Below the pieces are notes generated by a model that saw nothing but the letters and a program-made list of their open reading frames with translations, searched no databases and was not told where the DNA came from. Made by a program: the position numbers and the translations under genes. This document shows positions 58,076 to 64,000 of a DNA stretch of 64,000 nucleotides, piece by piece. Source of the stretch: Kryptolebias marmoratus (taxonomy: Eukaryota > Chordata > Actinopteri > Cyprinodontiformes > Rivulidae); assembly GCF_001649575.2 (NCBI RefSeq), contig NC_051443.1, forward strand, positions 1,093,516-1,157,515, given 5' to 3'. The stretch's first letter is position 1, and each line of letters begins with the position of its first letter.

Positions 58076-59440
58076 GGGTAGCACTTTATAATAACTATAC
58101 CTTATTTAGCCTTATTTATTAATTAATAAATGATTAGTTAACCTTGAAAACATCAATAATTAAGGATGATTCATATTTAATATTCTATAAATTAACATAG
58201 TGGTTAGAGAATGTTTGCATTAACTATATACTTATCCTACAGTGCATTAATAATTAAGGCAGTTGCTAGTAGCTAGTTAAGTCTTATAAGCCATCTAAAG
58301 TGAAGACTATTAATGCTTTATTAAGTATTTGTTAATGTAGACAAAACAAGTTTCTTTCACCTGTGGAGATCAGACCAAAATCAACACAATCATGTTCCAA
58401 TACTTTCAACAATCGATGGGACCATCGACTGTGTTGTTGTCGTGTTTTTGCAACTGTTGTCTGTATGAGGAGAAACTTGTGTGCTAAATATGCTGAAGGC
58501 CAGTCAAAAAGTTCTGCAGACTCGCACTAGCAACAACAAATCATAAAAGGTTTTTTTTTTTTTAAAAACTGTGTTTGAGTCCTACTTTTGATTTCCTGCT
58601 TGTTGCACCGTCCACTGTCTTTCTGTGGTTCCATCTCCTCACTGGCAGCAGATTTGTTGTTGCTTATTCAAGTCTGCAGAACTTTTCGACTGGTCTTAGG
58701 CATATTTAGCACACAAGTTTCTCCTCATACAGGCAACTTAAAGATTGTAAGGCTTCTGGAAAACTGCTTCCTTTCTAAGTAAAGTTATGGAACATGATTA
58801 TGTTGATTAAAGCAAGTGTTTAGCATTTTAGAGATTTGTTTTTAATCTACACTGATACCTTTCTTTTGTTTAAAAATATTTTGCTCTATTTGAAGTACAC
58901 AACTTCAAAGTTTTGAAAGTCAAAAATGTCAATACATAACTAAATGTGTTGTATTCCATGTTTCCTGGCTTGATTTTGGTCTGATTTCAACAGGTGAAAA
59001 GGAACTTGTGGGCCTTCAGAGTTTTGTCTACATTAACAAAGACTTAATAAACTTAATAAAGCATAAGGGTTTACAAAAAGACTTAACTAGCTGCTAGCAA
59101 CTGCTTTAATTATTAATGCACTGCAGGATAAGTATATAGTTAATACAAACATTCTCTACCCATTAATACATGTCAAACACATGATGTGAAAGTACATTAA
59201 TATGACCATTTACAAACATATACACAGTATATAGAATAGTTAATTCATGAGTTATTAAGCATGAATAAACATTGAGTATGTTGGCTTTGGAAGTAATTAG
59301 CCTATATGGGTAAAGCATGACTAAATGTGTTAATTTATAGCCTATTGAGTGTAAATCATCCTTAATTAATTATGTTTTTAAGTTTATTAATCATTAAGAG
59401 TTTTAAAAGTGAACAATTAAAGTTTAAAATAAATTCTAAA
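58076..59440. mobile_element. large foldback element inserted in the LINE
   Basis: Left arm 58076-58550 and right arm about 58650-59400 are long inverse repeats: TGCATTAATAATTAAGGCAG versus CTGCTTTAATTATTAATGCA, and AGTCAAAAAGTTCTGCAGAC versus GTCTGCAGAACTTTTCGACT. The right arm carries about 150 bp of extra sequence and lacks the outermost end. No transposase. Confidence 0.7.
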
Positions 59441-59454
59441 ATGGACTGGAAGGT

Positions 59455-59705
59455 AATGGAGAGAAAATAAAATGAGGGTGATGTGGTCACATCTGGGCTG
59501 CAGCGTTTTGTGTAAGCTGAAGGCGTCTGATGAAGGATTGAGAGATTCCAACATATAAAGCATTGCAGAAGTCAAGCCCATAGCTGATAAAAACAAGAAT
59601 GGCCTTTTCCAAGTCAGGCCAATTTAAAAAGGGCTTAACTTTGGTTAAAAGATGTAACTGATAAAAGCTGGCCTTGACTACTAAAGCTATATGTTTATCA
59701 AACTT
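59455..59705. repeat. dispersed LINE-derived fragment
   Basis: CTGAAGGCGTCTGATGAAGG and GCATTGCAGAAGTCAAGCCC words belong to a common fish repeat. It is sandwiched between the foldback and the rest of the LINE. Confidence 0.4.
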
Positions 59706-60810
59706 GAAATTCTTGTCGAATCAATTGTCAGAGAACCTACCAGCTGTTCTTATATTTGTGGACTTCAAGAAAGCCTTTGATTCAGCTGACAGAGAAAAAA
59801 CTATGAGCCTATGGCATTCCTAAAAAAGACTCCAGGTCATAAGCACCATGTATAACAACACATTTGCCAAAGTGTTGCCTGCTAATGGTGAAACAGTTTT
59901 TTTTTTTTTAGTCCTAGCAGGAATGTTGCAGGGAGACACACTTGCACCATATCTTTTTATCATAGTGGTGTATTATGTAATGAGGTGTACCCTACAAGAT
60001 CATGAACATCTTGGCTTTACACTCAACAAATCCCCTGCCAGGAGACAATACTGTCCAGAGAACTTCATCACTGACACTGATTTTGCAGATGACCTCTGTC
60101 TGCTGTCAAACACAATGTCTGATGCACAAATCTTTTTACCTTTCCTGGAAGTGGCAGCTCAAGAAGCTGGACTACAAATGAATGCTAACAAGATGTAAGT
60201 AATGGTGTACAATACTTCTGGGAAACTGAGTGCACTCACAGGAGACCCAATTAAACAGGTAAATGATTACAGATATCTCGGAGCATGGCTATCCTCCACT
60301 GGGAAGGAACTGAGCATCAGAATAGCCCAGGTTTGGTCATCAATTGTCAAACTTAATAAAATCTGGTGATTTTCACTCCCAAAGAGACTAAAAATAAAGT
60401 TCTTTAAGGTAATAGTTGAAAGTGGTCGAGTCAGAAACATGGTCACCTACTAAAACAGTAAAATAGATAAAATGGGTGTTTTACTCATCTTTGACATGTC
60501 CTCAATGTCAAATGGCAGGAAAAAGTGACAAATAAGGACCTGTACAGAGACCCACCACCAGTATCAGAAGTGGTCAGAATCAGACAGCTCCATTTTGCTG
60601 GTCAGAGCCAAGAAGGAATGTGTAAATTATGTTTAATTTTGGGAACCAACACAAGGTGATGGAGTAATAGGTCGACCAGCAACATCCTACATCTACAGGC
60701 TGATGGCAGGACTCTCCATTTCTGAAATGAAATTGACCACGATGGACAGGCGCTTAATGCAAGACATTGTGGTGATTGAAGAAATTTGACTAACTAACTA
60801 AAAAGTCCTC

Positions 60811-62955
60811 TGGAAGACCCTCTCTGTATGTGTTCTGGGATTTTATAACTTCCTGTTATGACTATGCAAAAAATATTAACTTAAAGAGACACAAAGGCAT
60901 ACAGTATACTCAGACTCTTTTCTTCCCCAAGGCTGCTTTACCTCCAGTCCATGTCGCTCATTGGCTGGTTTTGCTGTATCCCAGGATCTACAATCCCCCC
61001 TCCCTTGAAGGAAAGGTCCATCTGTGTGAGGGAGGACTCCTGATCCACCTGCTGACCCACGTAGGGGTGATACATGCTTCACATTCAGGGTACGTTGATC
61101 ACATTTTGCAGTCTCAGCAGGTTGGCTTGAGGTTAGTCTGTGGGCTCTGGATCAGTTTAAGGTTCCAGATGAGGCACGAGCCCCATAACAATGATACCCC
61201 ACAGTTTCAGGACGGCATCTCATCAAATCCAGGTTTCCACCGTTGCATTTCTCAACTAAACCTAAACACACACAAAACTGTGATGTTCAAAACTATTTTG
61301 AAGCTTATAGCACACAGAAAAATATTTTTAGGATTCCTATATTTGTAGACTTTTTTCTCTTTTGTACAAATACAAAACAATTACAACCACAGATTATTTA
61401 CTACGAGTGCACAAATCATATTCTCTTAATCATGAATCAAGGAAGTCTTACTCACACACATTTGTTCCAATTAAATCATTAAATTATGGTGCAAAATACA
61501 TCCATGTACGCTGATAAAAAACATTCACAAACACAACACAGCTAACACACAGCTTGTTCATTCCAGGTACACAAAACCTTTCCTACAAATCATAAAATGA
61601 AAAACATCTGCATTCTTATTTTTACTCTAATTTCTCTAGTTAATGTGGGGTGAAATAAACTCACAGACCTGTATCAGCTTCTTCCCAAAACACGTTTTTT
61701 TATGATTTTCTTCCCTACAGGAACACAAGTTAGTAAACACCACTGCATGAATCAGTTGATACAGGTCACATACTCTTTGTTACAAGTCACAGCTCGGTTT
61801 CAGCGCGCTCGCACTTTGCACCAAATATCTAAGGAGCAGGTGAGGCAGAAAGATCTGTGTCTGCAGAGAAAAGCGATTTGTGTAGCCGCAGAGCGGGGGA
61901 GAAACCTGTTCAGAAGGAACTCCTGATCAGTGAACAGAGGTTTCATGATCATGTGACGTCCGTTCCACATCACCTGTATTTCTACTGATAGCTCGAGCTT
62001 TTCAAACCACCAAATACATTTTTAACTGTGAAACACATTTTATTTCTATTTTACAAGTTTCTATTTTAAATTCTAGCCTGCCTATGGATGATGACAATAA
62101 TGACAGATAATGCCATTTCCTTAATGGAAAAGGTTAGTATCATAGTAGAATCAATGATTTTCTCTTGTATTCATAATTTTAAGATACCAGAATGAATTTA
62201 CAGTCTGCCTTCAACTGGATTCCCTTTTTATAATGCAAGGAGTTCCATCATCAAGTATTTTATCCCGAAAATCTTCAATCTTCACCAATCAATATGAGGT
62301 TTCTTTGTTCACAGAATTCTGTTGCAATGCAAACGTTCTCTAACACAGAGAAAAAACAGCCAAACATTGTTATTTGATCAATCTAATAGTGGCTAATAAA
62401 GAAAATATCACAGGAAAGCATTTTACTTTTCTTTTTTTTATGTAATCTTATTGGATAGCTTATACAAAAACTTTTTCATAACTGAGCCTCACAGACCAAT
62501 ATAACCAAATACCATGACAACAATCAAACATGTGCAGCTAAATGAAGATGATATATTTAAAACACAAAGACGGTGGCCAGATTCTATGGTAATTTAATAG
62601 AAATGTATTACTTTAATAGAAGAAATCTGTTTTTACTTTAAAATACACAATCATACATTTCCTGTTTTTAGTAAAAACTTTGTGACTGAGTGATTTTTAA
62701 GTATTTTAATGCATAACAGCAGATGTACTGTGCTTGTTCTGTATCTGTTGGACAGTGTTGGAGCACATGTCCTGAATGTCATCATCTCAAAGGGAGAATT
62801 AACAGAAAATGTTTCCTATGAACAAATTTACTTTCAGATTTTCCAGAGTCCACAACTGTCTGTGGTGGAAAGGAGACAGAAGAAAGTCTTAATTAATCAT
62901 ATAGAATGTCAGAACTGTATGATGGACATGAATCACATGACTTTGTCTTGTCTCA
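60811..62955. other. intergenic, nothing firmly recognised
   Basis: 60930-61210 is a GC-richer patch and may be an old repeat. The 172-codon frame 60830-61348 has no domain signature. The remainder is AT-rich. Confidence 0.4.
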
Positions 62956-62959
62956 AAAC

Positions 62960-63333
62960 CGTATTTTCCAGACTGTAAGGCACTTAAAAGCCTTCAATTT
63001 TCTCAAAAAGGAGAAAATATATGTAAGAAGTCGTAATGTTTTAGTACAACTTTGGTAAACTACAAAGCTGCACCACTTGCAGCATGAAGGCTCAGTTATA
63101 GTCGTTCTTTGTAGTGTCGTTCAGCGCTCCACGGATGGACCTGAGCGAGCTGTAGGCATTTATACTTGACACTTACATTGGTGCAGTATTCTCCAAAAAG
63201 ACAGGGCTGTTTTGTTTCCCTTAATGCGCCTGATAGTCCGGTGCGCCTTATACATGACAAAAGTTTGAAAATGGACCATCCCTTGACAGTGCGCCTTATA
63301 ATCCAGTGCACCATATAGTGTGGAAAATATGGT
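62960..63333 (-). mobile_element. pogo-like MITE with GCGCCTTATA motifs
   Basis: CCGTATTTTCCAGACTGTAAGG at the left and its inverse (TAGTGTGGAAAATATGG) at the right enclose several GCGCCTTATA words. The internal CLFGEYCTNVSVKYK segment matches the element at 2524-3480. Confidence 0.65.
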
Positions 63334-64000
63334 ACTTTGACATAAAACCTATAATTGCCACACATTTGTTTTTGTTTTTTTTATATCATCAACAAGTTTA
63401 AAATTTATTGCACTTGAATGCACCAGCATCATTTAGTTTCAAACAATTATATTTTAACTATAACCCTGAATTATTTTAATCAGGCTTATTTTATGATTAA
63501 TGCTAACATTGCAAAAGTATATTTTCCATCATGCATATTCTTACATTTATAGTCACTAACACAATGCATGTATAGTCTTGAACATATGTGATCATTATGT
63601 GAAATCCTCTGTTCAAATTCTTTCTCAGCTCAGCTGTTCAAATGAGGCTTTAATAGCATCAGCGACGTTCTGATGCAGTTAATGTGTTGGTCGGTTCGAA
63701 GTAAAAGAGGCATCTTCTTCTGTCTGGTTGCATTTTTGCTATTTTACTTGAAGTATCCGGAACATTGTGTCCCAGCAGAAACACAACAAGGATTAATATT
63801 AATATTATGAATGAATTAAAAAACATAATATTTCAGGTTTAAAAGTGCAGCTGTAGTCAAATGTTTTGGCTGCGACTTAATGAGTTCAACATATTTTGCA
63901 GCTTCATTTTTTCTGATAATTCCCATTATTTTTAGATTATTATACAGAATGATCAGATAATTCACTGCAAAGGGCTTTATTAGCTTGAAAAGCATATCTT
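63334..64000. other. noncoding, nothing recognised
   Basis: AT-rich DNA to the window end. Confidence 0.5.

Larger units (their letters stand above)
57846..60810 (+). mobile_element. non-LTR retrotransposon (LINE), split by a foldback
   Basis: RT pieces in order: VPRIKKGSLSLLKNHRGISL and AAKLDNKMLLKRVQVHIDPL (57940-58075); then, after an inserted block, VDFKKAFDSADREKT (about 59758), MLQGDTLAPYLFIIV (59925) and TDTDFADDLCLLS (FADD at 60082-60093). A C-terminal piece with GRPATSYIYRLMAGLS follows near 60680. Several in-frame stops. Clade not determined. Confidence 0.75.

Noticed and set aside
60830..61348. 172-codon frame as a host gene
   Set aside because: No domain, no splice-site pattern, and it starts inside the LINE 3' end.

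Overview
This is vertebrate nuclear DNA, almost certainly from a percomorph teleost. It contains one intact, spliced gene, a LIM-homeodomain gene identified as lhx5, on the plus strand (coding exons from 15443 to 34623). The rest is AT-rich noncoding DNA with the repeat fauna typical of ray-finned fish: a Rex3-type LINE with GATG tail, Tc1 elements, a V-SINE-like repeat, Ty3/Gypsy LTR elements, L2/Maui-like LINEs and hAT miniature elements. There are no bacterial-style operons, tRNA or rRNA genes, or CRISPR arrays. Most short open frames in the window are chance frames or decayed transposon fragments.

Layout. 1-8260 is a nest of transposons. A minus-strand Ty3/Gypsy element (918-8189, perfect 5-bp target duplication AACTC) sits in an AGCTTTTAGCTA minisatellite. 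It has itself been invaded by a MADF-domain (Harbinger-like) fragment, a pogo-like element carrying the ATAAGGCGCAC motif, and a tRNA-derived SINE that was split by a Tc1 element. 8260-14900 is quiet upstream DNA with a GACG/GACA/GATA compound satellite and other microsatellites. 14930-36165 holds the lhx5 promoter region, five coding exons and a probable 1.5-kb 3' UTR. Introns 1-3 are 1.7, 0.65 and 2.5 kb. Intron 4 is about 13.1 kb and holds an internally deleted Tc1 and a decayed LINE. 36170-64000 is intergenic and transposon-rich: a Tc1 remnant, retrovirus-like pol remnants (minus), a Rex3 LINE holding a solo LTR, Gypsy fragments split by a SINE and a hAT MITE, a hAT-like element over an assembly gap, a poly(A)-tailed retroposed unit with a GC-rich 5' end, a SINE split by a LINE 3' end, an LTR-like segment, a non-LTR reverse transcriptase split by a giant foldback, and a pogo-like MITE.

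How it works together. lhx5 encodes a transcription factor with two zinc-binding LIM domains and a homeodomain, used in forebrain and spinal interneuron development. The long gene-poor flanks and last intron are where its enhancers would be expected. Several non-repetitive, GC-elevated blocks with homeodomain or OTX-type core motifs are offered as candidates only. I found no convincing new multi-gene system. The most unusual signals are structural: perfect palindromes, a large foldback, deeply nested insertions whose target duplications still read clearly, and an in-frame open 5' leader in front of lhx5.
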